Notes: generated by a model from the sequence alone, not told the origin. A stretch of 64,000 bases of DNA from Sphingomonas insulae (GCF_010450875.1 NZ_CP048421.1:1-64000); one strand, 5' to 3'; shown: positions 1-9,100, counted from the stretch's first letter. Program-made: numbers and translations.

Positions 1-884
1 AACAGGTTGGCGTAGTTCATCATGTTGCCGCCAAGATCGTTCGTGAAGAAGTGGAAACCCACATAGCGATCGAGCGCGAGGAGCGCGGTTGCCACGGTCA
101 ACGGCGGCATGGCAAAGATCATGAGGATGCTGGTGCACAATGCCGTCCAGACGAACAGCGGCATGCGCATGAACGTCATGCCCGGGCACCGCTCCTTGTA
201 GATCGTCACGGCAAAATTGAGGCCCGACAGCGTCGAGGCGATCGATCCCAGTGTCACCGCCCATATCCAATAGTCCGGGCCGACATCGGGGCTGAACGCA
301 AGCTCGGTATACGGGGGATAGCCGCTCCAGCCGCCGGTCGAGAAGCGCCCGATCACAAGGCTGACCATTATCAGCCCCGCCGCACCCCCGGTCAGCCACA
401 GGCTGATCGAATTAAGCAGCGGAAAGGAGACGTCGCGGGCCCCGATCTGCAGCGGCATGACGTAATTGATGATGCCGGTCAGGAACGGCATGGCCATGAA
501 AAAGATCATGATGCTGCCGTGCGTGCTGAACAGCTGCGCGAAATGGTCCGGTTCGACAAAGCCAGGTGCGTTGACCGCCGCGGCCTGCTGCATGCGCATC
601 AGCACTGCCTCGACGAGAGCGCGCGACAGCATCACGAAGGCGAGCACGACATACATGATGCCGATCTTCTTATGGTCGAGGCTGGTCAGCCATTCTCGCC
701 ACAGATAGCGCCAGCGGCCCTTTATCGTGATCAGCGCAATGACGCTCGCGGCGCCGACGATCACCATCATCGCCGCACCCGCGCCAATGATCTCGTTGAT
801 CGTGGGATTTTGCCATGCCCGAACGAACGGCAACGCGCTCCAGGTGAAACGGCCAAGCACTGCCGGCCAGATACCGTCCATCAT
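1..884 (-). CDS. cyoB: Cytochrome bo3-type ubiquinol oxidase subunit I, 5' part
   Basis: This is the N-terminal part of the haem-copper subunit of a ubiquinol oxidase, which reduces O2 to water and pumps protons across the inner membrane; the gene continues past the left edge. Visible family landmarks are WLTSLDHKKIGIMY near residue 60, the haem-ligand stretch STHGSIMIFFMAMPF, PLQIGARDVSFP, and HFFTNDLGGNMMNY at the edge. The match to E. coli CyoB order is close. ATG at 884 overlaps the cyoA TGA (ATGA), so the two are translationally coupled; a second ATG follows immediately at 881. The binuclear-centre histidines lie outside the window. Confidence 0.95.
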   Translation of the reverse strand, partial: MMDGIWPAVLGRFTWSALPFVRAWQNPTINEIIGAGAAMMVIVGAASVIALITIKGRWRYLWREWLTSLDHKKIGIMYVVLAFVMLSRALVEAVLMRMQQAAAVNAPGFVEPDHFAQLFSTHGSIMIFFMAMPFLTGIINYVMPLQIGARDVSFPLLNSISLWLTGGAAGLIMVSLVIGRFSTGGWSGYPPYTELAFSPDVGPDYWIWAVTLGSIASTLSGLNFAVTIYKERCPGMTFMRMPLFVWTALCTSILMIFAMPPLTVATALLALDRYVGFHFFTNDLGGNMMNYANL

Positions 885-1744
885 CGTGTCATGTCCGGTG
901 CGTGCTGGAGAATGTGTGTGAAGAGGCCTGGAGGCGTCGACGAAAAGAACAAGGGTCGCCGGACGACCGATCTGTTCGACAGGCGCGCATAGCCGTCTGC
1001 GTCCAGCGGCACGCCGCGCGCTCGGACCTGCGCCAGCCACCGCCGATAGTCCGGCGCCGTCCGGGCGATGACGTCGAATTTCTGGTCCTGAAAGCCCCGG
1101 CCGTTGAATTGGGTGTTCTGGCCGTGGAAGATACCGGATCGGCTGGCGGCGAGGTTCAGCTGCGTCTTCATCCCGGCCATCGCGTAGATTTGCCCGGCAA
1201 GCTGGGGCACCATCAGCGACTGCATCACGGTCCCGCTCGTCAGGCTGATATGGACCGGGCGGCCAACGGGGATATCGAGTTCGTTGACCGTCGCGATACC
1301 CTCGGCAGGATAGATGAAGAGCCATTTCCAATCGAGCGCCACCGCCTGCACTTCGAGCGGGGGCTCGGCAGACGCGATTGGCCGGTACGGGTCAAGATCA
1401 TGGGTGTACGTCCAGAGCACGACGGCAAGTGCGATGACAATGCCGGCCGGAGGCAGCCAGATCAGCGCTTCCAACGGCCAGGAAAAATCCCATTTGGGCT
1501 TGAATGCGCTGTCCTTGTTGGAAAGCCGATAGTGCCAGGCCATGATCGGCGTAAGAATGAGCACTGGCCCGGCCACGAACAGCAATACCGCGCCGACGAT
1601 CAGGTAAAGGTGCCACTGGCTATCCGCCACCGGCCCGGCGTGGTTGGCGACGCCGAGCTTCAACACGTCGCATCCGGAGAGCAGCATCGATGACGCGGCG
1701 CACGCGCTTCGCGACCATCGAACCAGCCAACGCCGGATCGTCAT
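881..1744 (-). CDS. cyoA: Ubiquinol oxidase subunit II, lipoprotein
   Basis: This is subunit II of the bo3-type quinol oxidase, 287 aa, anchored in the inner membrane with a periplasmic cupredoxin domain. The N-terminus is a lipoprotein signal ending in the lipobox LLSGC (Cys25), followed by two membrane segments at about 45-67 and 92-112. The cupredoxin domain has DWKWLFIYPAEGIATVNEL and FNGRGFQDQKFDV but lacks the paired CuA cysteines, as expected for a quinol rather than cytochrome c oxidase. A longer frame opens at TTG 1807, but ATG 1744 gives a proper signal peptide. It follows the DUF4396 gene by 76 bp and overlaps cyoB by 4 bp. Confidence 0.93.
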   Translation of the reverse strand: MTIRRWLVRWSRSACAASSMLLSGCDVLKLGVANHAGPVADSQWHLYLIVGAVLLFVAGPVLILTPIMAWHYRLSNKDSAFKPKWDFSWPLEALIWLPPAGIVIALAVVLWTYTHDLDPYRPIASAEPPLEVQAVALDWKWLFIYPAEGIATVNELDIPVGRPVHISLTSGTVMQSLMVPQLAGQIYAMAGMKTQLNLAASRSGIFHGQNTQFNGRGFQDQKFDVIARTAPDYRRWLAQVRARGVPLDADGYARLSNRSVVRRPLFFSSTPPGLFTHILQHAPDMTR

Positions 1745-1820
1745 GGCGCCCGTCGCGGGTAAGCGGAGGGTCGTCAAACGTATCGTCCGGCCGAAGAAGT
1801 GTGACAAAGTGGCCGCGGCA

Positions 1821-2531
1821 TCACATCTTTTCCTTCACGCCAGCGCGGATCAGCAGCCAGTTGACCGGAAAGGAGGTACAGAAACCGGCGATCATGGCGA
1901 TTTGCATCGCGAACCAGAATTCGGGCGTGTTTACCGCAGCGAACCCGCCGAATAGGGGGCGGAACAGTAGGAACTGGATAACCGCCATCATCCCGTACAT
2001 CCCCACCTGCCACGCGCTGATCGAGGCGATGTCAGCCTTGGCTGCCTGGTAGATGCCCTGCCCGACCGAGAGGTCGCGCATTGGCTTGATCGCGAAATAC
2101 TGGAAAACGATGCCGATCAGGAAGGCCAGTAGGAAGTCCGGGATCCAGATCGCGAACGTCTTCTCGGCGAACAGACTACCATAGCCGAACCACACCGCGA
2201 TCGCGGGGAAGGCAAACGCGGTCCATTCGACCACGATGTCTCCCAGCGTACAGCCCGCCCCGCAATGACTGGCACCCTTCAGTACGATCGCGGCGAATGG
2301 CTGCTCCGGCAGGCGATCGAAGTCGCCGTCGGCGGGTCCCCTGCCCCACTGGTAATAGGCCGCCAGCCAGAGGACGCTCCCAAACAGCGCGGTGAGCGAC
2401 CAGACCGCGTACATCACCCCCATTTTCTGCGGGCGCCGAACCTCGTCGAGGGCAATGACCGCGGCCGAGGCAACCGCGACCGTCAGCGAGACAATTGCAA
2501 GAAGATGCAGCCAGTGGGGAAACGCCGGCAT
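1821..2531 (-). CDS. DUF4396 integral membrane protein
   Basis: A 236-aa polytopic membrane protein of the DUF4396 family, whose function is not established. About six hydrophobic segments are visible, including GVMYAVWSLTALFGSVLWL, a central ASHCGAGCTLGDIVVEW motif with two cysteines, and a C-terminal FPVNWLLIRAGVKEKM. It lies between the YdeP-like oxidoreductase (78 bp upstream) and cyoA in one minus-strand run. That setting suggests a role linked to the respiratory chain or to metal delivery to the oxidase, which is inference. ATG 2531 is the only good start; its ribosome site is weak. Confidence 0.85.
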   Translation of the reverse strand: MPAFPHWLHLLAIVSLTVAVASAAVIALDEVRRPQKMGVMYAVWSLTALFGSVLWLAAYYQWGRGPADGDFDRLPEQPFAAIVLKGASHCGAGCTLGDIVVEWTAFAFPAIAVWFGYGSLFAEKTFAIWIPDFLLAFLIGIVFQYFAIKPMRDLSVGQGIYQAAKADIASISAWQVGMYGMMAVIQFLLFRPLFGGFAAVNTPEFWFAMQIAMIAGFCTSFPVNWLLIRAGVKEKM

Positions 2532-2609
2532 CAGTCAGCCGCGCCAAAGGGGTCCGAGCGATTCACGCTCACCACGCCTTCCCGACGACCCTGTCTGTCC
2601 CGGAAGCGA

Positions 2610-4898
2610 TCAAGCTTCCGCCTCCACCCGGACGGGCACCGACTTCGATGCCGGAGTCTTGGACAGCTGGTCGTGATGCCCGATCGGCACCAGAACGTTG
2701 CATTCGGGATAATAGGAGGCGATCGTCCCGCGCGGCAGCTTGTATGCGGTCAACGTCAGGCCGCCGAGGCGACGATCCTGGCCGTCATCGACGTCGGTTA
2801 CCAAGGTCACGATCTGACCGTCGCGGAACCCCGCCTCGGCGATATCCTCGGGGCACATCAGCAGGATGTCGCGCGACCCTTCCAGACCGCGCAAGCGATC
2901 GGAATAGCCGTAGATCGTGGTATTGAACTGATCGTTCGAGCGCATGGTGATCAATCGGTAGCGCCCCGGCGCGTCCTGGAATCCCAGTGAATTGAGCTGT
3001 CCCGGCGTCGTGAACACCGCCTTGCCCTCCGGGGTCTTCCAGACCCGCTCGTGCGCCCCGTTGCCACGGTAGAAGCCGCCAGCCTCGTACATCCGCGCGT
3101 TATAGTCGCGAAAATCGTCGGGATAGGTCCGCTCGATGAGATCGCGGACCAGCGAATAGTCGGCGGTCCATTCATCCCACTTGAGGGCGGCAGTCGGGTC
3201 GACTGCCGCCTTGGCGATGCCGGTGACGATAGCGAGCTCGCTTTTGACCGCATCCGACACCGGCTCGCTATGACCGATCGAGGCGTTGATCATCGAGAAG
3301 CTGTCCTCGGTCGTGATCGACTGGTTGCCGCTCGCCTGTTCGTCACGCTCGAAACGACCCAGGCATGGCAGGATATACGCCTGCTTGCCCGGAAAGAGAT
3401 GACTGCGATTGAGCTTGGTCGAGATCATGACGGTGAGGTCCTGTCCCGCCCAGGCTTCCTCCATGCGCTTTTGATCGGGAACGGCACGAACCAGATTACC
3501 GCCCAGCGATACGAATGCCCGCACCTTGCCCGCGAACAGCCCCTCGACCGCATCGACGATGTTGACGCCGTCCTCGGTCGGCGGATCGAAGTCGAACAGC
3601 GCCTTCAGCTTGTCGAGCGGAACGAGCTTGGTCTTCTCGGCGATGCCAACCGTCCGCTGGCCCTGGACGTTGCTGTGCCCGCGCACCGGGCAGCACCCGG
3701 CGCCGGGCTTGCCGATGTTCCCGCGCAGCAACAGCAGATTGACCAGCATCGCGATGTTGAGCGCGCCGTGCGTATGCTGGGTCAGACCCATGCCGTAGAC
3801 GCCGATCACCTTTTCTGCCGCGATGTACACGTCGGCCGCCTCGCGCAGCGCTGCCTGGGTGAGCCCAGACTCTTGCTCGATCTCTGCCCAGGTGACGTCT
3901 CGGCACGACTGGATGAACGCATCGAAGCCGGTGGTGTGCTGCTCAACGAAGGCATGATCGATGATCTCGGCCTTGCCCGTGGCTTTTGCGGCGTCATCCG
4001 CCTCGACGACACATTTGCATAGCCCCAGGATCGCCGCGACATCACCGCCTGCCTTGAGCTGATGATATTGGTCGGAGATCTTCGTCTCCTTGCCGGTCAG
4101 CATCGCGGTCGGGCTCTGCGGATCGACAAACGATACGAGGCCCTGCTCGATCACCGGATTGAACGTGACGATCTTGCCGCCGCGGTCCTTCAGGTCCTTG
4201 AGCGGATGAAGGAAACGCGGGCTGTTCGTCCCGGGGTTCTGCCCGAAGAAGAAGAAGGCATCGGTTTGCGCAAGATCGTCCCAGACGATCGTGCCGACCG
4301 GCGAGCCGATCACCTTGGTGAGGCCAACCGAGGTCGTCTCGTGACACATGTTCGAACTCTGCGGCAGATTGTTGTTGCCATAGGTCCGCGCCAGCAACGC
4401 GTAGAGATAGGAGGCCTCGAGCCCGGCATGGCCTGAGGAATAGAAGACCGCGCTCTTCCGATCGATGCCGCGCAACGTCGCCCCGATCGCCGCGAACGCC
4501 TCGTTCCAGCTCACCGCGACATAGCGATCGGTCGCGGCATCATAGCGCAGCGGATGGGTCAGTCGCCCGGTCAACTCAAGGTCGTGGTCCTTCCAGTCCC
4601 TGAGCGCAGTGACGGTGTGCGCCTCGTCCTCCCAGAATGCCGGCGTGCAGCGGGCCTTGGTCTGCTCCCACATCGTCGCCTTTGCGCCATTCTCACAAAA
4701 CTCGAATGCCGAGTAATTTGCAGGCTTGGGCCACGCACATGACACGCACATCACGCCCTTTGGCTTGTTCAGCCGACCCAGGCTGCGCAACGAGCCGCCA
4801 GCCGGCCATGTTTCGCCAAAGATCCGCGACATCCCCTTCATGGACCCCCATCCGCCCGCGGGCCCGGTATCGTGCGGGAGGTCCTTTTGATCGGCCAT
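2610..4898 (-). CDS. FdhF/YdeP-family molybdopterin oxidoreductase
   Basis: A 762-aa soluble protein of the formate-dehydrogenase-like YdeP family, which binds a bis-molybdopterin cofactor. Seen: an N-terminal VMCVSCAWPKP with only two cysteines (51 and 54) rather than the four of a classical [4Fe-4S] domain; SSGHAGLEASY; QSSNMCHETTSVGL; FFFGQNPGTNSPR; RGNIGKPGAGCCPVRGHSNVQG; and a C-terminal molybdopterin-binding domain with TMRSNDQFNTTIYGYSDR. Substrate is unknown; E. coli YdeP is tied to acid resistance. It is the first gene of a minus-strand group with DUF4396 and the quinol oxidase, so electrons might pass to quinol, but no membrane or haem subunit is present. ATG 4898 has AAGGAT upstream. 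Confidence 0.92.
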   Translation of the reverse strand: MADQKDLPHDTGPAGGWGSMKGMSRIFGETWPAGGSLRSLGRLNKPKGVMCVSCAWPKPANYSAFEFCENGAKATMWEQTKARCTPAFWEDEAHTVTALRDWKDHDLELTGRLTHPLRYDAATDRYVAVSWNEAFAAIGATLRGIDRKSAVFYSSGHAGLEASYLYALLARTYGNNNLPQSSNMCHETTSVGLTKVIGSPVGTIVWDDLAQTDAFFFFGQNPGTNSPRFLHPLKDLKDRGGKIVTFNPVIEQGLVSFVDPQSPTAMLTGKETKISDQYHQLKAGGDVAAILGLCKCVVEADDAAKATGKAEIIDHAFVEQHTTGFDAFIQSCRDVTWAEIEQESGLTQAALREAADVYIAAEKVIGVYGMGLTQHTHGALNIAMLVNLLLLRGNIGKPGAGCCPVRGHSNVQGQRTVGIAEKTKLVPLDKLKALFDFDPPTEDGVNIVDAVEGLFAGKVRAFVSLGGNLVRAVPDQKRMEEAWAGQDLTVMISTKLNRSHLFPGKQAYILPCLGRFERDEQASGNQSITTEDSFSMINASIGHSEPVSDAVKSELAIVTGIAKAAVDPTAALKWDEWTADYSLVRDLIERTYPDDFRDYNARMYEAGGFYRGNGAHERVWKTPEGKAVFTTPGQLNSLGFQDAPGRYRLITMRSNDQFNTTIYGYSDRLRGLEGSRDILLMCPEDIAEAGFRDGQIVTLVTDVDDGQDRRLGGLTLTAYKLPRGTIASYYPECNVLVPIGHHDQLSKTPASKSVPVRVEAEA

Positions 4899-5255
4899 GG
4901 GTTGATCCTTCGAGGCTTCGGGCTGACGACGGTAATGTTGTAGTGAGATTAGGCGTATTTGCGCTGATCCGTCTGGACTGTCACCGCCTGATTGGGCGCC
5001 TGATAGAATAGCAGCGCATCGCTCTTCGCAGGGTGCTCGGCGACGAACGCGCTGGATAGGCGATAGGTCGTTTCGTCTGCCGTCGCACGAACTCGCAGCG
5101 ATACCAAAAAGGCGACTTGAGTGCAGTATGACAGTCGGCGCTTCGATCCAGGCGCCTCATTGACAAGGACGATTCCTGTCGATCCGTTGAACCAAACTTC
5201 CTCCCCAGCGGTTTTGATCGGACCACGGGATCGTGAGTTACCGAAAGGACTGATC

Positions 5256-5441
5256 ATGAGCATCGAAGGGAAGGCCAAGGAGGCCGCTGGGTTCGTCAAG
5301 GAAGAGATGAACGAACACAAGGATACGCCCGAAGGAAAGGCAAAAGCCCAGGAAGGACGCGATCTTCGAAACGAAGGTCGCGTGGAGGATGGCAAGGCGC
5401 CCAAAACAACCGAGCCGGGTACTGGCCACGAAGAGAAATAG
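5256..5441 (+). CDS. CsbD-like stress protein
   Basis: A 61-aa, highly charged, cysteine-free protein of the CsbD family, small soluble proteins induced by general stress in many bacteria; the biochemical role is unknown. The body reads MSIEGKAKEAAGFVKEEM, then KDTPEGKAKAQEGRDLRNEGR. It is rich in Lys, Glu and Gly and probably disordered or loosely helical. The start at ATG 5256 is set by AAAGGA seven bases upstream; the frame is open further upstream but lacks family similarity. It is divergent from the YdeP gene. A TGAAC-N16-CGGTTTT stretch at 5188-5214 loosely resembles an EcfG-type promoter but matches imperfectly. Confidence 0.85.
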   Translation: MSIEGKAKEAAGFVKEEMNEHKDTPEGKAKAQEGRDLRNEGRVEDGKAPKTTEPGTGHEEK

Positions 5442-5452
5442 GTCAAAGCGCT

Positions 5453-5472
5453 GCCCTCGTCGCGGCGAGGGC
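5453..5472 (+). terminator. Hairpin after CsbD-like gene
   Basis: GCCCTCG (5453-5459) pairs perfectly with CGAGGGC (5466-5472) around a 6-base loop, 12 bases after the CsbD stop codon. It has no T run, so it may be a weak or factor-assisted terminator or a 3'-end stabiliser. Confidence 0.4.
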
Positions 5473-6403
5473 GGCGCCGCTATAGCAACTCTTCCAAGCG
5501 GGCAAATATCGCTGCGGGGTGTTCACCCGCTTTGGTGAAAATCTAGATTTAAGTGATTAACCGGTCACGCTGCGACTGTTTCCTACGCAGACTGCGCGGG
5601 TACTAGACCAAAAATTTTGCCCGCCCGCAGACGCAGCAGCAAGTCCGCGGAGCAACGCGCCCGCACCGTCAGAAGTAAACTAGGGATCGTGCACGAGGTC
5701 ACCGTGTCATTGATCGTTAGCATTCAAGCAAGTGCGTGCCGCTGGCACAGACCGGAGCACCCCTGCCCCTAGCACGCCTGCGCTACCGCACCCGCAACGA
5801 TAGAGATGTCATGTAACGCGAACCGCAATTAAGGGTTGTCAGCGTTTTCGTCTCTCCTTTTATTCACTGCCTCCTACTAGCGAACAGTCCCCGTTCAGTT
5901 CGTTGGCCCGATTGCGTCTTATCTCGACTGTACCGGCCGAATTCATCACACCGCGCTCGAACCTGGAGATGTAAAGGCCGGATATGCGGCGACAGCCCGG
6001 ATGAAAGACAAATGATCAGACGGTCTTACAACGCACCGACGGTTGTTCTTCACAAAAGACGTTTGTTTATCTGGACGAGCACGACAGGCGTGCAAGGGGT
6101 GGCCGTTCATCGGATGGTCGGTCACGCTTTACGAAACGGACCTGACCCGGCCTTTCGAAGATGTGAACCTCGCGAAAAGGGATGTCAGCGCTTCGGCCAT
6201 GACAATTCACGGTGGTAACACCGGCCTGATCTGCGCTCCGGGCGATTATCTTGTTCGAATGAGAAGCTGATCGGTCGCGTGCTCGAGGGCACGGGACAAA
6301 GAAATTTCTAGCCTTGTGTAGCTTCCTCTGCGGTCACGCGTTTGGGCTAATAACGACTGTGTCAGCAGTGCAGGCCAGGCGCATCTCCAGCGAAAGAATC
6401 CTC
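5473..6403. other. Non-coding spacer
   Basis: About 930 bp without a supportable gene. Two overlapping frames at 6012-6218 and 6043-6270 lack homology I recognise, coding-type third positions and ribosome sites, and I do not call them. No clear repeat or RNA gene was seen. Confidence 0.5.
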
Positions 6404-7528
6404 ATGGCCGACACGATCTCCCATTCAGCGATCCGTTACACGACGGCTATCGAAAAGCCGGAGGCGGATGAGGGGGAAACCATCAGGGGCCTGAACGAGC
6501 AGTTCCATCTTATTCAGGAGCAGACTGCCAAGGATTATGGTTCGGCCGTGCGCGGCGTCCATGCCAAGGCGCACGCCATCGTGAAGGGCCGGATCGAAGT
6601 TCTGCCCGGGTTGACGGCACCGCTGGCGCAGGGGCTTTTTGCCACGTCGGGCTCCTACGATGTGCTCATGCGGTTCTCAACGTTGCCGGGCGATATTCTC
6701 GACGACAGCATCAGTGTACCGCGCGGGGTAGCGATCAAACTGTTCGACGTTTCTGGCGACCGCCTGCCGGGTTCCGAGACGGACGCCACGCAGGATTTTG
6801 TTTTCGTCAACGGCCCTGCCTTTGCCGCCCCTACGCCCAAGGCGTTCCTCGCCAATCTGAAGATGCTGGCCAAGACCACTGATACGGGCGAGGGTCTGAA
6901 GAAGGCGCTGTCGGCGACGTTACAGGTAGTTGACGCCGCACTCGAAACGATCGGGGTCCAGAGCCCTACGGTCGAGACGCTGGGTGGTGCGCCGAACACT
7001 CACCCGTTGGGCGAGACCTATTTCACGCAGGTGCCGTTTCGCTACGGCGACTATATCGCCAAGCTCTCGCTGGCACCGGTTTCGCAGAACATGACGGCGC
7101 TGACGGGCGACAAGGTCGAAACCTCGGGTCGCCCCGATGCCCTGCGCGAGGATCTGGGAGAGGTGCTTATCGAGCAGGACTGCGTGTGGGAGCTGCGGGT
7201 CCAGCTTTGCACGGACTTGGAAAAGATGCCGATCGAGGATGCTTCGGTGGTCTGGGATGAGAAGAAAAGCCCGTTTGTCCCGATTGCCCTCCTTACCGCT
7301 CCTGCGCAGATCAGCTGGGAGCATGGCGCCAGCGATGGTCAGGACAAGGCGATCGCATTCAGCCCGTGGCACGGTCTTGCTGCGCATCAGCCGATCGGGG
7401 GCGTTAACCGGGCGCGCAAGCCGACCTATGAGGCGTCCGCCAAATTTCGCGGCGAATTCAACGGGTGCCCGATGCACGAGCCACGTTCGCTTGGGGATGT
7501 TCCCGCAAAGGCCATGACGGTCGATTGA
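6404..7528 (+). CDS. Catalase-family haem protein
   Basis: A 374-aa member of the catalase-fold family distinct from the classical monofunctional catalases (the y4iL-like group). Visible catalase-type landmarks: RGVHAKAHAIVKG, with a His at the position of the distal catalytic His; LMRFSTLPGD; SVPRGVAIKLFDVSG; TQDFVFVNGPAF; and a late FNGCPMHEPRSLGD. Members probably bind haem and act on peroxides or lipid hydroperoxides, but activity has to be inferred. ATG 6404 is chosen; the frame extends 30 codons upstream without family similarity. It is followed by an ECF sigma gene whose frame opens before this one ends, suggesting a joint stress-response role. Confidence 0.85.
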   Translation: MADTISHSAIRYTTAIEKPEADEGETIRGLNEQFHLIQEQTAKDYGSAVRGVHAKAHAIVKGRIEVLPGLTAPLAQGLFATSGSYDVLMRFSTLPGDILDDSISVPRGVAIKLFDVSGDRLPGSETDATQDFVFVNGPAFAAPTPKAFLANLKMLAKTTDTGEGLKKALSATLQVVDAALETIGVQSPTVETLGGAPNTHPLGETYFTQVPFRYGDYIAKLSLAPVSQNMTALTGDKVETSGRPDALREDLGEVLIEQDCVWELRVQLCTDLEKMPIEDASVVWDEKKSPFVPIALLTAPAQISWEHGASDGQDKAIAFSPWHGLAAHQPIGGVNRARKPTYEASAKFRGEFNGCPMHEPRSLGDVPAKAMTVD

Positions 7529-7623
7529 AACCATGCGGGAGAGCAGCGCTCTCCCACCGCCCTCGGCACATGCAAAAATTATGTGCTGAGGTCTCCACTC
7601 TCCTGCGTTCACATGAGGGGCCG

Positions 7624-8322
7624 ATGGCACAGCCGTCAGAGCGTTCGTCAGATCGTTTTTTACACAGGGCGCTACCGGCGGTCACTTTGATGCGATCGAT
7701 CTCGGCTTCTCCCTCTGAAACATATCGGAGAGCGAATACCGGCTCTGTTCTGACGCAGTCGGCCGTCAGCGAGCCGAGGCTGCACCTGATCGAGCAGTTG
7801 GTCCGAACAGGTCAGGGGGAACAGGATGCATTTCGTACGGTGTACGTTCTGACATCGGCCAAGCTGTTTGGCATATGCCTGCGCGTTTGCGGGGACCGCA
7901 CCGCTGCCGAAGACGTGCTACACGATGTCTACATGATCGTCTGGAAGCGCGCAGGATCGTATGACCCGTGTCTCGGCAGTCCGATCAGCTGGCTGACAAC
8001 CATCGCCCGCAATCGGGCAATCGACTGGCGCCGCAATCAGACAAGACAGGCCGCCTTGCCGCTCGACAACGCGCCCGACCTGCCTGACCCAGCGATTGAT
8101 ACCGAGGCGGGAATGCTGCTCGATGAGGCATCGCGGGGGATTTTCGCGTCGCTTGCCGCACTGGAAAGCCATCAGGGTGATGCGATCCGCAACGCGTTCT
8201 TCCATGGCTTTACCTATGCCGAGCTTGCCGAACGCCATTGCGTGCCGATCGGCACAATGAAGAGCTGGATACGCCGCGGCTTACAACAGATGCGCCGCAA
8301 TCTCGAATTAGCGGGCCATTAG
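7624..8322 (+). CDS. ECF-type RNA polymerase sigma factor
   Basis: An extracytoplasmic-function sigma factor that directs RNA polymerase to a stress regulon. Region 2 is clear (AFRTVYVLTSAKLFGICLR, AEDVLHDVYMIVWKRAGSYDP, SWLTTIARNRAIDWRRN), as is region 4 with its helix-turn-helix (FFHGFTYAELAERHCVPIGTMKSWIRRGLQQMRRNL). Starts at ATG 7624 (232 aa, GAGGGG just upstream) and ATG 7690 (210 aa) are both possible; the conserved part begins around 7780. No anti-sigma gene lies beside it. The catalase-like gene directly upstream hints at an oxidative or singlet-oxygen stress regulon, which is inference. Confidence 0.88.
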   Translation: MAQPSERSSDRFLHRALPAVTLMRSISASPSETYRRANTGSVLTQSAVSEPRLHLIEQLVRTGQGEQDAFRTVYVLTSAKLFGICLRVCGDRTAAEDVLHDVYMIVWKRAGSYDPCLGSPISWLTTIARNRAIDWRRNQTRQAALPLDNAPDLPDPAIDTEAGMLLDEASRGIFASLAALESHQGDAIRNAFFHGFTYAELAERHCVPIGTMKSWIRRGLQQMRRNLELAGH

Positions 8323-8721
8323 CTGAGCAACGTCCTCAGCAACCCATCGCCGCGATGTAACGATCACCATTTTTTAATGCCTTGAATGGCGCTAGGTGGG
8401 CGGAGGCGGATCCGACCCTAAACCACCACGACCTAGTTTCTGTCGTTTACCGCGATGTAGCCTGCCGCAAATTCTGTCGTTTGTTCAGCTGCTTTGAAAG
8501 TTTGGCTATAAACAGAGGTAAACGACGCCTTTGCAAGGCAATTCACTTGTGGAATGGATCGAGAAAGCACGGATAACCGGCCGATGCCTTGGATGGACTG
8601 ATGGCAGCACGTCGGTGAACCACAGAACGCTGCCCCCCACACCTTGCGATGGTAAGCCTCGGATTCCTTAGCGTATATTTAAGCCTCTTCCGGCATGTAC
8701 CCTTGTCCGAGGAGCCTGACC
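8323..8721. other. Upstream region of the PYP operon
   Basis: Roughly 400 bp with no gene. It holds two near-identical CTGTCGTTT segments (about 8441 and 8481) and an AT-rich TATATTTAAG stretch near 8673, about 50 bp before the PYP start, which could be part of the promoter. I could not define -35/-10 boxes with confidence. Confidence 0.4.
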
Positions 8722-9090
8722 GTGTCGATGAAAGAAGCAAGTTTCGAAGCTGTCACCCTGTCCGCGCTGGAGGCAATGAGCGTCGAAGAGCTGGACGCCT
8801 TGCCATACGGAGCGCTTGGCTTCGGGCCGGACACCATTGTGCAGCGATACAATGCGACTGAGGCGCGCATGTCTGGCCTCGACCCGTCGACAGTGGTCGG
8901 TGTGCCCTTCTTCGATGCGGTCGCGCAATGCATGAACAACTTCATGGTCGCGCAGCGGTTCGTCGACGAGCCGCAGCTTGATGAGATCGTCCCTTATTTG
9001 CTGACGTTGCGGATGCGTCCGACGAAGGTCCGCCTGCGGCTTCTGGCGGATCCCGGCATGCCGCGCCACTACATCCTCATCGAACGATAA
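8722..9090 (+). CDS. pyp: Photoactive yellow protein (PYP)
   Basis: A 122-aa blue-light photoreceptor of the PAS fold; PYP carries p-coumaric acid thioester-linked to a cysteine. Aligned by eye with the 125-aa Halorhodospira protein, the key residues are kept: Tyr43 (Y42) and Glu47 (E46), which hydrogen-bond the chromophore phenolate, in QRYNATEARMSG; Cys70 (C69), the attachment site, in FFDAVAQCMNN; and Met98 (M100) in RMRPTKV. Thr50 is Ser, and Arg52 is Leu. GTG 8722 is chosen because GAGGAG lies seven bases upstream; ATG 8728 and ATG 8695 fit worse. It is the first gene of a coupled operon with cyclic-di-GMP enzymes and the chromophore ligase. Confidence 0.93.
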   Translation: MSMKEASFEAVTLSALEAMSVEELDALPYGALGFGPDTIVQRYNATEARMSGLDPSTVVGVPFFDAVAQCMNNFMVAQRFVDEPQLDEIVPYLLTLRMRPTKVRLRLLADPGMPRHYILIER

Positions 9091-9100
9091 GACCGGCGCC

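Noticed and set aside
51..992. 313-codon plus-strand open frame
   Set aside because: Antisense to cyoB, whose protein matches the family along its whole length; the frame is a His/Arg-rich shadow.
5188..5214. Possible EcfG-type general-stress promoter before the CsbD gene
   Set aside because: TGAAC-N16-CGGTTTT departs from GGAAC...CGTT at both boxes; noted only inside the gene entry.
5701..5714. 14-base identity with a site near 14383 (ACCGTGTCATTGAT)
   Set aside because: Exact matches of this length are expected by chance in 64 kb, and the flanks do not match.
6012..6270. Two overlapping short plus-strand frames
   Set aside because: No ribosome site, no coding-type third positions and no family similarity.
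8382..8576. 64-codon frame upstream of pyp
   Set aside because: Random composition and no start context; the region is better read as promoter DNA.
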